From Streptomyces sp. NRRL F-6492 (GTDB lineage Bacteria; Actinomycetota; Actinomycetes; Streptomycetales; Streptomycetaceae): a stretch of 64,000 nucleotides of DNA. Position 1 is the stretch's first letter, and the number at the start of each line of letters is the position of its first letter. The stretch spans positions 1 to 64,000 of the forward strand of contig NZ_LGEG01000277.1 in NCBI RefSeq assembly GCF_001280125.1. Direction: 5' to 3'. The translations under genes and the position numbers were made by a program. The notes under the pieces are model-generated. The model had not been told where the DNA came from. It made no database searches and worked only from the letters and a program-made list of their open reading frames with translations. This document shows, piece by piece, positions 36,760 through 44,180 of the stretch.

Positions 36760-37257
36760 GTGACTGACGTACGCGAAACGCTGAACTACGAGGGCTTCGG
36801 TCGGGCGGTGCGCGAGCTCGCGCAGACGATCGCCGACGATGGGTACGAGCCCGACATCATCCTGAGCATTGCCCGCGGTGGCGTGTTCGTGGCGGGCGGT
36901 CTGGCGTACGCGCTCGACTGCAAAAACATTCACCTCGTGAATGTTGAATTTTACACAGGAGTCGGTACGACTCTTGAAATGCCCGTTATGTTGGCCCCCG
37001 TCCCGGAAGCGATTGATTTCACCGATAAAAAGGTGCTGATCGCGGACGACGTTGCCGACACGGGCAAGACGCTCAAGCTCGTGCACGACTTCTGCCTCGG
37101 CCACGTCGCCGAGGTGCGCTCGGCGGTCGTCTACGAGAAGTCGCACAGCCTCGTGAAGTGCGAGTACGTGTGGAAGAAGACTGACGACTGGATCGAGTTC
37201 CCGTGGTCGACCGAGCCGCCGGTCGTCAAGCGCGAGGGCCAGGTGCTCGACGCCTGA
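36760..37257 (+). CDS. Phosphoribosyltransferase, phage-borne replacement copy
   Basis: A 165-residue complete enzyme from GTG 36760 (GAAGGA upstream). It has LSIARGGVFVAGGL and the PRPP loop VLIADDVADTGKTL (92-105), as in hypoxanthine/purine-type phosphoribosyltransferases. Codon use shifts: the 36915-37040 part is unusually AT-rich (AAAAACATT, GTTGAATTT, GATAAAAAG), unlike the truncated host copy with nearly the same protein sequence. It lies 46 bases after the truncated copy and codirectional with dcd, so the host promoter can drive it. The best reading is a phage gene that restores the function lost on integration. Confidence 0.88.
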   Translation: MTDVRETLNYEGFGRAVRELAQTIADDGYEPDIILSIARGGVFVAGGLAYALDCKNIHLVNVEFYTGVGTTLEMPVMLAPVPEAIDFTDKKVLIADDVADTGKTLKLVHDFCLGHVAEVRSAVVYEKSHSLVKCEYVWKKTDDWIEFPWSTEPPVVKREGQVLDA

Positions 37258-37280
37258 TCGGCGATCGCCACTGAACATGA

Positions 37281-37318
37281 CACCGCCCGCCGAGCGCATA
37301 CTGCGCCGGCGGGCGGTG
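37281..37318. terminator. Convergent terminator
   Basis: A 12-bp perfect stem (37281-37292 with 37307-37318) between the phosphoribosyltransferase and the RiPP methyltransferase genes, which converge here. Confidence 0.75.
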
Positions 37319-37333
37319 CCGTACCGATCTCCG

Positions 37334-38494
37334 CTAGATGGGTAGCGTCCAGCTCGGCCCCTCCGGGGTGCCGAGCCAGACACGTTGGGCTTCCGCCGTG
37401 ATCGTCATGCCGAACCCGGACACGTGGGGCGAGCCGTTGCTCTGCCAGATGGCGAGGCTGTCCTCGACGGCGTTCCACAGCTTGAGCGGGCCCCGCTGAA
37501 TCACGGTCCAGCCGTCGCCGTCCTCGGCGACCTGCGTGCGAGCCTGAGAGCCCGTGGCGACGTCGAGCAGGATCTGCTCGTACCCTGCGCCGAGCCGTTC
37601 GGCCGAAGGGGCGGCGAGCTGTGCGACGAGCCGGCCGGTCCAGTCGTCGAGCAGAGCGGGGTCGATGCGGCTGTGCCGCTGCTCGCCCGGTAGCAGCTCG
37701 AAGGGGCCGTGCGGGGGCCGGTCATGCGTGCGGGCCATCATGAACGAGGTGTACCCGGGCAGGAAGCGGCCGGCCGCCCCGCCGTCGCCGTCCGCGGTGA
37801 GGAGCACCAGGCCGTGACCGAACCCCCATCCGCCGAGGGTGACGAGCAGGGTCCCCCCTTCCTTGATCTGGCGCAGCAGGCCGTAGGGGATGTGCCGCAT
37901 GGAGCAGAACGCGATGACGACGTCGTACGGGGCGCCTTCCCAGTGGCCGCGCAGTCCGTCACCCGTGAGGAGCGTCGGGGAGTATCCGGCCTCGGCGAGT
38001 GCCTTTCGGGCGCGTTCCGCGGCGGCGGCGTCGGTCTCGATCGCGGTCGTGTTCTCGGCGCCGGCGATCTCGCAGACGTAGGCGGTCGACAGGCCGGTGC
38101 CGGCCCCGATGATCAGGACCCGTTTCCCGCGGGCGACGCCGGCCTGCTCGATCATCCACAGAATGACCCCGGGGAGGGTCGAGGATGACGTCGGGGTTCC
38201 TCCGGTGACCGGGCCCGCGGCATCCTCGGCGAGCACACCGTCGATCTGTGTCACCCACGTGGTGTTTTGGTAGGTGAGCCGCAGCCACTCGTCGGCGGGT
38301 ACGTCGTCGCGGCGTGTGGGCGTCCACACGGTGACGCCCGGGGGGTCGGTCGGCTTGTAGATCGCGCGGCCGAGGAAGTGCTCGCGCGGGACGGTCTCGG
38401 CGGCGCGGCGCACGTCGGGATCGTGCAGTAGATCCTCGTCGACGAGCTGCTCGACGAGGCGGCGGCGTAGGACGGTGGACGTATCAGGGGTCAT
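37334..38494 (-). CDS. tgmC: Graspetide-associated PIMT-like methyltransferase
   Basis: A 386-residue methyltransferase from ATG 38494, overlapping the ATP-grasp stop (ATGA). Residues 1-95 resemble protein-L-isoaspartate O-methyltransferases (AAETVPREHFLGRAIY; TWVTQIDGVLAE), then the SAM site VLIIGAGTGLSTAYV (126-140), acidic ETDAAAAERARKAL and GDGLRGHWEGAPYDVVI. The C-terminal 150 residues are the extension seen in TgmC-type enzymes. In fuscimiditide-type systems the equivalent enzyme methylates an Asp of the cyclised peptide, which then forms an aspartimide. It is the last gene of a three-gene cluster and ends at a convergent terminator. Confidence 0.88.
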   Translation of the reverse strand: MTPDTSTVLRRRLVEQLVDEDLLHDPDVRRAAETVPREHFLGRAIYKPTDPPGVTVWTPTRRDDVPADEWLRLTYQNTTWVTQIDGVLAEDAAGPVTGGTPTSSSTLPGVILWMIEQAGVARGKRVLIIGAGTGLSTAYVCEIAGAENTTAIETDAAAAERARKALAEAGYSPTLLTGDGLRGHWEGAPYDVVIAFCSMRHIPYGLLRQIKEGGTLLVTLGGWGFGHGLVLLTADGDGGAAGRFLPGYTSFMMARTHDRPPHGPFELLPGEQRHSRIDPALLDDWTGRLVAQLAAPSAERLGAGYEQILLDVATGSQARTQVAEDGDGWTVIQRGPLKLWNAVEDSLAIWQSNGSPHVSGFGMTITAEAQRVWLGTPEGPSWTLPI

Positions 38495-39456
38495 GCGGGG
38501 GCGCCCTTCTGAAGGGTGTCGGCGAGCGCGCTTGTGATGTCTTGGATCGTGGCAGGGTTGACGAAAGCCCACTGTCCGTTTGGGTTGCATTCGAGGAACC
38601 ACCATCGGCCGCCCTCGTCGAGGGCGAAGTCGAAGGCGCCGAAAGTGAGCCCGAACGCGTGAAGGTAGGACCGGACGGCCTCGCGGACCGTGCGGGGTAT
38701 CGGTACGGGTGAGCATGTGATCAGGCGTTGGTCTTGCCGCCAGTCCACGTGATCGCCGTCGGTGTCGATACGGGTTGCGAACAGGTCGTTGCCGACGGCG
38801 GCGAGGCGAATGTCGGCGATCTTCGGCACGCAGGCTTGGAACAGGTGGGGGCACGCCGCGATCGAGTCGTCGAGCTCGTCGGGGTGGACGGGGCGGACCC
38901 AAATGGTTCGGTTGCGCCCGTCCTCGCCGGCGAGGTGTACGCCGTGCACCGGCTTGTAGATCACGGACCGGTGGGCGGCCGCGAACTTACGTGCGTCCTC
39001 GGGCACGTTCGTGATCAAGGTTTCAGGCACGGCGAGCCCGAGGCGGGCGGCGGTGTCGAGCTGCGCAAGCTTGTAGTCGGCCGCCCGGTTTCGGATGGGG
39101 TGGTTGACGTGCAGCACTCCGGGAAGTGCGGTCAGCATCCCCGTGTATCCGGCGCGGGCCTGCTCGATGGCGAACCGCTGCTCGGGCCCTTCGGCCTGCC
39201 TCGGGTCACCGTACGGCGTGGGGCGCCGCCAGTAGACCGAGCGGACGGCGGCGAGATCGACGTGTCTGGTTGCTGTGGTCAGATTCCCGGCGAGTGTGGA
39301 CCCTCCGACGCGAGCGCTCATGCGGGCAGGCTCGGGGAAGTCGATCGCAGGGTCGAGCCGTACGGCCGGGACGCCCCGGCCGTACAGCTCGTTCAGCACC
39401 AGATCCGCCGTGACGTCACCGAGTGCGGTGATGACGAGAACCGGCGAGTCGGTCAT
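38491..39456 (-). CDS. tgmB: ATP-grasp graspetide ligase
   Basis: A 321-residue ATP-grasp enzyme from ATG 39456, 2 bases after the precursor gene. N-terminal preATP-grasp fold (VLVITALGDVTADLVLNELY), the residue block SVYWRRPTPY found in graspetide ligases, nucleotide-binding RSVIYKPVHGVH with a catalytic Lys, and metal-binding FGAFDFALDEGGRWWFLECNPNGQW-type C-terminus (FLECNPNGQW). It should use ATP to form ester or amide side-chain links (Asp/Glu to Thr/Ser/Lys) in the TgmA peptide. All expected catalytic residues appear intact. Confidence 0.92.
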   Translation of the reverse strand: MTDSPVLVITALGDVTADLVLNELYGRGVPAVRLDPAIDFPEPARMSARVGGSTLAGNLTTATRHVDLAAVRSVYWRRPTPYGDPRQAEGPEQRFAIEQARAGYTGMLTALPGVLHVNHPIRNRAADYKLAQLDTAARLGLAVPETLITNVPEDARKFAAAHRSVIYKPVHGVHLAGEDGRNRTIWVRPVHPDELDDSIAACPHLFQACVPKIADIRLAAVGNDLFATRIDTDGDHVDWRQDQRLITCSPVPIPRTVREAVRSYLHAFGLTFGAFDFALDEGGRWWFLECNPNGQWAFVNPATIQDITSALADTLQKGAPA

Positions 39457-39458
39457 GT

Positions 39459-39725
39459 CTAGTCCGGCACGTGGTCTTCGAGGGCGTCCGAGTCCGCGGG
39501 CGCGGGCGGCTGAGAGCCCCCGCCGTCGGCGCCCGTCGAGGTCGGCGAGGACGTCGACTGGTTGGTGCCGTGGCCGCCGCCCATGTCGACGCGCTGCCCC
39601 GCGGTGTCGAAGTAGCTCGTCGTCTGCGTCTCGGCGTCGATCTCGGTCCGGGCGAACGGGTAGTGCACGGTGTTCGGGTACGGGGCTAAGCGCTGCAAGC
39701 CCCACGGCTTCACTGCGACGGGCAT
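39459..39725 (-). CDS. tgmA: Graspetide precursor peptide
   Basis: An 88-residue precursor from ATG 39725 with GAGAGAG upstream. The leader has the TgmA pattern: KPWGLQRLAPYPNTVHYPFA, then TEIDAETQTTSYFDTAGQRV. The likely core (about 48-88) contains HGTNQSTSSPTSTGADGGGS with six or more Ser/Thr acceptors, followed by an acidic tail (ADSDALEDHVPD) that supplies Asp/Glu. That is the layout needed for ester-linked macrocycles. No dedicated protease or exporter is adjacent. The exact ring pattern and the aspartimide site cannot be read from sequence. Confidence 0.88.
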   Translation of the reverse strand: MPVAVKPWGLQRLAPYPNTVHYPFARTEIDAETQTTSYFDTAGQRVDMGGGHGTNQSTSSPTSTGADGGGSQPPAPADSDALEDHVPD

Positions 39726-39764
39726 CTGCTCTCTCTTCCGTGGACGGGACTCTGTCGGGTGGTG

Positions 39765-40628
39765 CTATCCGACCGCGGGAGCGCGGCCGGAAGTCTGGGG
39801 GTGGGCCGCCTGGTCAACCTCGGGAAGGTCGCTGCCGTAGGCGAGGGTGAACAGGGTCAGGGCGTGCAGTTGGGCAGGGGCAGGTGCCCACTCGCGCCAG
39901 AGCGCCGCGAACTCGCTCTCGGCGCTCGGCAGAGCGAGACCGGGGGCGGCGCGACCCGCCCACGTGCGCACGGCGAGGTCGCTGTGTGGGTAGACCGAGA
40001 AATCGCCCGTTGCGTCGGCAGCGGTGGCGGCGGCTGTCCATGGTCCGATCCCGGGCACCGAGGCGAGCTCGGCGATCAGCCGCTCGCCGTGAAGCCCGGC
40101 CCACTTCTCGCCCCGGTCGAGGTACGCCTCGGCAGCACTCCGCAGGGCCCACGCGTTGAACTTCGTGCCCACGGCTTCGAATCCCTCGACGGACAGGGCG
40201 AGCACCCGCTCGGGGGACGGGGTGAGCGCGAGCTCGCCCGCGGGGGTGGTGAAGTGCTGCCCGTAGGCGGAGCAGAATGCGGTGTGCTTCCGCCGTGCGA
40301 TCGAGGCGCTCACGGTCTGCCGGAGGATGGCCGCGACGAGTGCATCCCAGAGCGACGGCGTTGTGAGGCGGACCACCGTTCCGAGCCGCACAAGGGAGTC
40401 GAGCAGGGAACAGGTCTGTTCCGTTGCCGGCGGGAGAGTGATCGCCGACGTGTACGACAACGCTGGTGGTTCAGCCGCGCCCGCGCCGACAGGTTGCAGC
40501 AGCAGGTGCCCGCGCGCCCGGTTGAGCGTAGCGAGCCAGGGAGAACCATCGTGCTCGACGAGCCTCACTCGGTAACCCTCCGTGCGGCTCCGCCATGCCG
40601 GATGATCCGTGATGATGGTGGTACTCAT
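39765..40628 (-). CDS. HhH-GPD DNA glycosylase (AlkA-like)
   Basis: A 287-residue protein; ATG 40628 overlaps the stop of the small gene upstream. An N-terminal domain of about 90 residues precedes the HhH-GPD fold: LWDALVAAILRQTVSASIAR, then the hairpin and catalytic region LASVPGIGPWTAAATAADAT with Asp in YPHSDLAVRTWA. This is the 3-methyladenine/base-excision family; AlkA-type enzymes remove alkylated bases. Four-Cys Fe-S cluster is absent. On a prophage it may repair or help discriminate modified DNA; this is an inference. Confidence 0.85.
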   Translation of the reverse strand: MSTTIITDHPAWRSRTEGYRVRLVEHDGSPWLATLNRARGHLLLQPVGAGAAEPPALSYTSAITLPPATEQTCSLLDSLVRLGTVVRLTTPSLWDALVAAILRQTVSASIARRKHTAFCSAYGQHFTTPAGELALTPSPERVLALSVEGFEAVGTKFNAWALRSAAEAYLDRGEKWAGLHGERLIAELASVPGIGPWTAAATAADATGDFSVYPHSDLAVRTWAGRAAPGLALPSAESEFAALWREWAPAPAQLHALTLFTLAYGSDLPEVDQAAHPQTSGRAPAVG

Positions 40629-40885
40629 GAGCTCAATTCCGTTTGAGATGCGCGGCGTTCGAGGAATCGGCACGGGCTCGATGTGTGTAGGTCGAGGTAC
40701 CGCAGGGGGCGCGCTGACCACTCGGCGACCGTTCCACTCCCGAATACCACGGTGAAGCCGGCGTGATGGCCCGAGTTGAGCAGCCCAAGGGCGTAGTGCC
40801 ATCCGGAATCGGACCACTCGACGGCTCGCGCGATCTCGCGTGGAGTCATGCCGAACACGTGAGCTGTCCGGATTTGAACGCGCAT
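40625..40885 (-). CDS. Small HTH-like protein upstream of glycosylase
   Basis: An 86-residue frame from ATG 40885 whose stop overlaps the glycosylase start (ATGA). It contains MTPREIARAVEWSDSGWHYA, which looks like a small helix-turn-helix, then VVFGSGTVAEWSARPLRYLD. No strong ribosome site. The overlap supports a real gene; the function is not recognised. Confidence 0.5.
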   Translation of the reverse strand: MRVQIRTAHVFGMTPREIARAVEWSDSGWHYALGLLNSGHHAGFTVVFGSGTVAEWSARPLRYLDLHTSSPCRFLERRASQTELSS

Positions 40886-41395
40886 CGCCCGAACGGTGCT
40901 TGCGGCCGTTGGAAGGATGCGGGGTGCCTCGACAGGTACAGCACGGGTCGAGTTCTGCGACGCATACCGCACAACGGTGAGTACGAACCCGCGAGCGACC
41001 GTGGCGCTCACGGGCGCGGCCTGGTCGAATCTCCCTACGGTCTGCAAGCTTGTACCCGCATATGCCGGGCGGGGCGGTAATGCCTGCATTCGTACCTCCC
41101 TGCCACGGTGTCTCGGCTGAGCTCTGCCGGACCACGGTTGGAACGGCGGCCATGGTGCAACTTTGGGGAGACCCTCGCCCAATGGCTGGACAAGAGAGCG
41201 GAGTTAGGGCACGTCAGGCACGGTGTAGGGCCGTGAATCCGCCCCACCGTGGTAACGCAGGGAGACCGTAGCGCCACGCGCTGAACGGTTGCAAGGGTGG
41301 ACCGGTACAAACATGCAGACTGGCATATGCAAAAACCCCCCGGCCCTGGTCAGGTGGGGGGTTGTCGGCGTGGGGCGCCGAGCGCGCGAGCGTCC
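40886..41395. other. Gene-free stretch
   Basis: About 510 bases without a supported gene, holding the promoter for the glycosylase operon and the terminator of the DUF397 gene (41334-41363). The plus and minus frames here have no ribosome sites or known domains. Confidence 0.45.
41334..41363 (-). terminator. Terminator of the DUF397 gene
   Basis: On the minus strand an 8-bp stem (41334-41341 with 41356-41363) is followed by TTTTTGC, a good intrinsic terminator 32 bases after the DUF397 stop. Confidence 0.75.
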
Positions 41396-41599
41396 CTAGT
41401 TGACGAAGTGGTCGAACTCGCCGTTCTTCACACCCTTGATGAAGGCTGCGAGCTTCTCGGGCGACGTGGTGATGATGCTCGCGGGGTCGTCGCTCTCGCA
41501 CAGCAGGATCGCGCCGTCGTGCCCTGCGGCAACGTGCAGGCACTGCTCGCCGCCGCCCCCGGAGAAGCTCGACTTCTGCCAGTTGAATTCGCTGTTCAT
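41396..41599 (-). CDS. DUF397 protein
   Basis: A 67-residue DUF397 protein: FNWQKSSFSGGGGEQCLHVA, then ILLCESDDPASIITTSPEKL and FIKGVKNGEFD. DUF397 proteins are small partners of WhiJ-like HTH regulators in Streptomyces, where they act as antagonists in control of development and antibiotic production. It follows the HTH gene by 11 bases. Confidence 0.9.
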   Translation of the reverse strand: MNSEFNWQKSSFSGGGGEQCLHVAAGHDGAILLCESDDPASIITTSPEKLAAFIKGVKNGEFDHFVN

Positions 41600-41610
41600 C
41601 CCTGTATTTC

Positions 41611-42465
41611 TCACAGTTCTCTTGCGATGTGGTGAATGAAGCTTCGCGACTCGCCGGGGTCGAGCGAGGTCTGCTCGGCGAAGTCGAGCAGGGCCCTGTA
41701 CCGGTCGAGGTCCGCGGCTGTGTCCAGGAACCGACCGCCGAACGGCGTGTCGATATGGACGGTGTCGAGCTGCGGGACGGCGCCGGTCGCGTACATCACG
41801 GTCTGTGTGACCTCGATGAAGTCGTCGGCCGCGAAGGGGATCACCCGGAGAGTGATCCATTCCTGCTCGGACGCTTGCAGCAGGTGTTCGAGCTGCGCTC
41901 GGGCCACCTTGCGACCACCGACTCGCATTCGCAGTGCGGCCTCGTGCACGATCGCCTCGAAACGTGGCGGTGTGTCGCGGTCGAAGATCGCGCGCCGCTT
42001 CATACGGTGCTCGACTCGGGCGTCTACCTCGTCCCCCGGTACCTGGGGAATGACGCCGGCAAACAGGGCCCGTGCGTACTCCTCGGTCTGTAGGACACCG
42101 GGGAACGTCATGGGCTGCAAGCAACGCAGCTTCGGCGAGTGGTGTTCGAGTTCGGCGATGTCGAGAAATCCGGGCGCGAGAATCCCGCGGTAGTCATCCC
42201 ACCAGTGGGTACCGCGGCGCTCTCCGGCGATGACGCACAGTGCGGAGAGCAGGGCGGCGTCGTCGCATTGGTAGAACGTGAACAGCCTGCGAATGCGCTC
42301 GTCGCTGATGCCGAGGCGGCCTGCCTCGATGTTGCTGATCCTGGCCGCGTCGGTGGAGAGCAAGCCGCCGGCGTCACGTGCGGTCATGCCTGCGCGTTCC
42401 CGCAGCTTCCGCAGCTCAGAGCCCAAGCGGATCTGTCGGGCGGTCGGATTGTCCCTCGGCGGCAT
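41611..42465 (-). CDS. WhiJ-like XRE regulator (HTH/DUF5753)
   Basis: A 284-residue protein: XRE HTH at about 10-65 (LGSELRKLRERAGMTARDAG; AARISNIEAGRLGISDERIR), then the DUF5753 ligand/partner domain (MTFPGVLQTEEYARALF; RRAIFDRDTPPRFEAIVHEA; ARAQLEHLLQASEQEWITL). This is the classical Streptomyces WhiJ-type architecture and pairs with the DUF397 gene downstream. Having it inside a prophage suggests it links phage or RiPP genes to host development. Confidence 0.92.
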   Translation of the reverse strand: MPPRDNPTARQIRLGSELRKLRERAGMTARDAGGLLSTDAARISNIEAGRLGISDERIRRLFTFYQCDDAALLSALCVIAGERRGTHWWDDYRGILAPGFLDIAELEHHSPKLRCLQPMTFPGVLQTEEYARALFAGVIPQVPGDEVDARVEHRMKRRAIFDRDTPPRFEAIVHEAALRMRVGGRKVARAQLEHLLQASEQEWITLRVIPFAADDFIEVTQTVMYATGAVPQLDTVHIDTPFGGRFLDTAADLDRYRALLDFAEQTSLDPGESRSFIHHIAREL

Positions 42466-42716
42466 GTGTCCCTTCCCCTTGTCCTACCTGAGTTTGCCGG
42501 GTCCGACGTCACGGGTCCACCCGCAGAGATTCTTGGGGGTACAGGGTTGTACCGGTCCAACCTTTTACCCTATGGTCCTGGGCAGCACCGCGACGCACGC
42601 CAGTAAGTCCGAAGTGCAGCCGCTGACTTGCGCCTTGATGCGCAGTCACCCCGGGGGCGGCCATCGCCACGCATGGCGCGCAGCGCGCGAGCTCGACCGC
42701 GTTGGGAGACGACGAG

Positions 42717-43139
42717 ATGACGACAACCGCCTTACCGCAGGACCCGCCCGAGCGCACGTACCGCATGACGGCGCCCCGCGCTAACACCACGCCGAGAATC
42801 GTCCGAGACTGGCTCGCCATGCTGCTGCGGTCGTTCGGACACCGTGAGATCGCCGAGCAGGCGCGACTCTGCGCGTCCGAGGCGGTGACGAATGCCTGTC
42901 TGCACACCCGGGTCGAACGGATCACGGTCGAGGCCACCCTCGGCCGGACCTCCGTCACCGTGTCCGTGGACGACGACCGCCCCGGATGGCTCCCGAGCCC
43001 CCGCCCGCCGGCCGCGTGGCGCGCGGAACGGGGCCGAGGTCTGGCTCTGATCCGGGCCCATGCCGCCGACCTGCGCGCCGTCCCGAACGGCGACGGTAAG
43101 CGCGTGATCTTCACCCTTACCTACGGGGAGGCAGCGTGA
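42717..43139 (+). CDS. Anti-sigma-factor-like ATP-binding protein
   Basis: A 140-residue HATPase_c_2 protein from ATG 42717 (GGGAG upstream; TTG 42702 is an alternative). Seen: N-box LCASEAVTNACLHT with the conserved Glu/Asn, G1 region VSVDDDRPGWLP and G2 region ERGRGLALIRAHAADLRA. These RsbW/SpoIIAB-like proteins bind sigma factors or act as kinases of anti-anti-sigma proteins. It is divergent from the WhiJ-like gene, completing the typical HTH/DUF397/ATPase triad. Confidence 0.87.
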   Translation: MTTTALPQDPPERTYRMTAPRANTTPRIVRDWLAMLLRSFGHREIAEQARLCASEAVTNACLHTRVERITVEATLGRTSVTVSVDDDRPGWLPSPRPPAAWRAERGRGLALIRAHAADLRAVPNGDGKRVIFTLTYGEAA

Positions 43140-43471
43140 GCACCTTCGAGAACCCCCTCGTCCTGCTCGCGATCATCATCGGGGGCAGCGTCTGTTTGCT
43201 GGTACTCACTGCCGTGTGGGCGTCCATGCCGAGTACACGCCGATGGCTCGTTGACCCGCCGACCCGCCCCGGTGAGAGCTACCGCTGCCACTGCTGGAAA
43301 CACATCATCGTCGTGCGCGTCGCCGAACCCGTGGGCGGCAAGCGCCGCCGGGGAGGCAGGCGCCGCCGAACCCGCTACGTCATAGACCCCGCCGCTCGCC
43401 CGGAAAGTGCCTCCCACGCGGGGGCGGTCGGCGGCCCTTGGGGTGTTCCTCCCGTGCACGCGGTCGCGTAG
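43136..43471 (+). CDS. Small single-helix membrane protein
   Basis: A 111-residue protein from GTG 43136, overlapping the preceding stop (GTGA). One N-terminal helix (PLVLLAIIIGGSVCLLVLTA) is followed by a short Cys-containing segment (YRCHCWKHIIVV) and a basic Arg-rich tail. Not recognised; coupled to the anti-sigma-like gene. Confidence 0.65.
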   Translation: MSTFENPLVLLAIIIGGSVCLLVLTAVWASMPSTRRWLVDPPTRPGESYRCHCWKHIIVVRVAEPVGGKRRRGGRRRRTRYVIDPAARPESASHAGAVGGPWGVPPVHAVA

Positions 43472-43492
43472 ATCGCCCGCACGGTGACCCCA

Positions 43493-43534
43493 ACGAGGGG
43501 GCCCTCGGCGGTGCATCGCCGAGGGCCCCCTCGT
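43493..43534. terminator. 18-bp convergent terminator
   Basis: Arms 43493-43510 and 43517-43534 pair perfectly with a 6-nt loop between the regulatory operon and the phage lysis genes. Confidence 0.85.
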
Positions 43535-43553
43535 GTTCCGGAGAACGACAAAG

Positions 43554-43594
43554 AGCGCCCCCGCTACCGGCACGAGGCCGGTAGCGGGGGCGCT
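43554..43594 (-). terminator. 17-bp terminator of the phage late operon
   Basis: Arms 43554-43570 and 43578-43594 pair perfectly with a 7-nt loop, 5 bases after the last late gene. With the hairpin at 43493-43534 it insulates the late operon from the regulatory genes. Confidence 0.85.
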
Positions 43595-43598
43595 GCGT

Positions 43599-43853
43599 TC
43601 AGCGGGTGGCGATCTGCCAGAGGGTGAGAGCGAAACCGAGAACGGCCACCAGGGCGAGCACGCTCGACACTGGCCACCGGTTCTTTTCGAGGGCGTCGAG
43701 CCGTGTCTCGTGATCGGCGAGCTGCCGGTCGACCTGATCGCCCCGCTGCATGATCAGGGCGAGCTGTCCGTCGAGGCGGGCGAATCCCGCCTCGACGACA
43801 CCGCGCAGCCTTTCGAGTTCGAGGGCGACGTCGGACGGCGAGGGATCGGTCAC
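43599..43853 (-). CDS. Small coiled-coil/membrane lysis protein
   Basis: An 84-residue protein from GTG 43853, overlapping the holin stop (GTGA). A coiled coil (ALELERLRGVVEAGFARLDG ... RQLADHETRLDALEKN) leads to one C-terminal helix (PVSSVLALVAVLGFALTLWQ). Such proteins follow holins in many actinophages and may be a second holin or antiholin. Confidence 0.75.
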   Translation of the reverse strand: MTDPSPSDVALELERLRGVVEAGFARLDGQLALIMQRGDQVDRQLADHETRLDALEKNRWPVSSVLALVAVLGFALTLWQIATR

Positions 43854-44113
43854 GGGCGGCCGTCCGGACCGCGGTCGAGCGCGAGCAGCTCGGCGTCGCG
43901 GTGCGGGGCGGCGCGCAGCCACGCCGGCAGCAGGTTCTCGACGACCGGCAGCGCCATCACGCGCGTGATTCCCGCGGCGACCGCGAGGGCGACGCCGACG
44001 CCGGCCGCGGTCTGCGGGATACCGGCTGCGTCGATGATCAGGGGGAGTCCGGCAGCGAGGGCGAGCACGGTCTGCACCACAGTGCGAACGGTGCGGCGGG
44101 TGGCATCGGTCAT
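43850..44113 (-). CDS. Holin
   Basis: An 87-residue protein from ATG 44113 with two membrane helices (VQTVLALAAGLPLIIDAAGI and GVGVALAVAAGITRVMALPV) and a charged C-terminus. It lies directly after the endolysin gene. Size, topology and position fit a class II holin that permeabilises the membrane for lysis. Confidence 0.82.
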   Translation of the reverse strand: MTDATRRTVRTVVQTVLALAAGLPLIIDAAGIPQTAAGVGVALAVAAGITRVMALPVVENLLPAWLRAAPHRDAELLALDRGPDGRP

Positions 44114-44180
44114 GGGTGTACCTCTTTCTTCCACAGGGTGGGGACGGGCGCCCGCCCGGGTTGCCGGGCGGGCGAATCGG

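Noticed and set aside
36549..36760. Serine-integrase attL core
   Set aside because: A short CTCGGGA/TCCCGAG repeat is present, but without the other prophage end or the integrase no core can be assigned.
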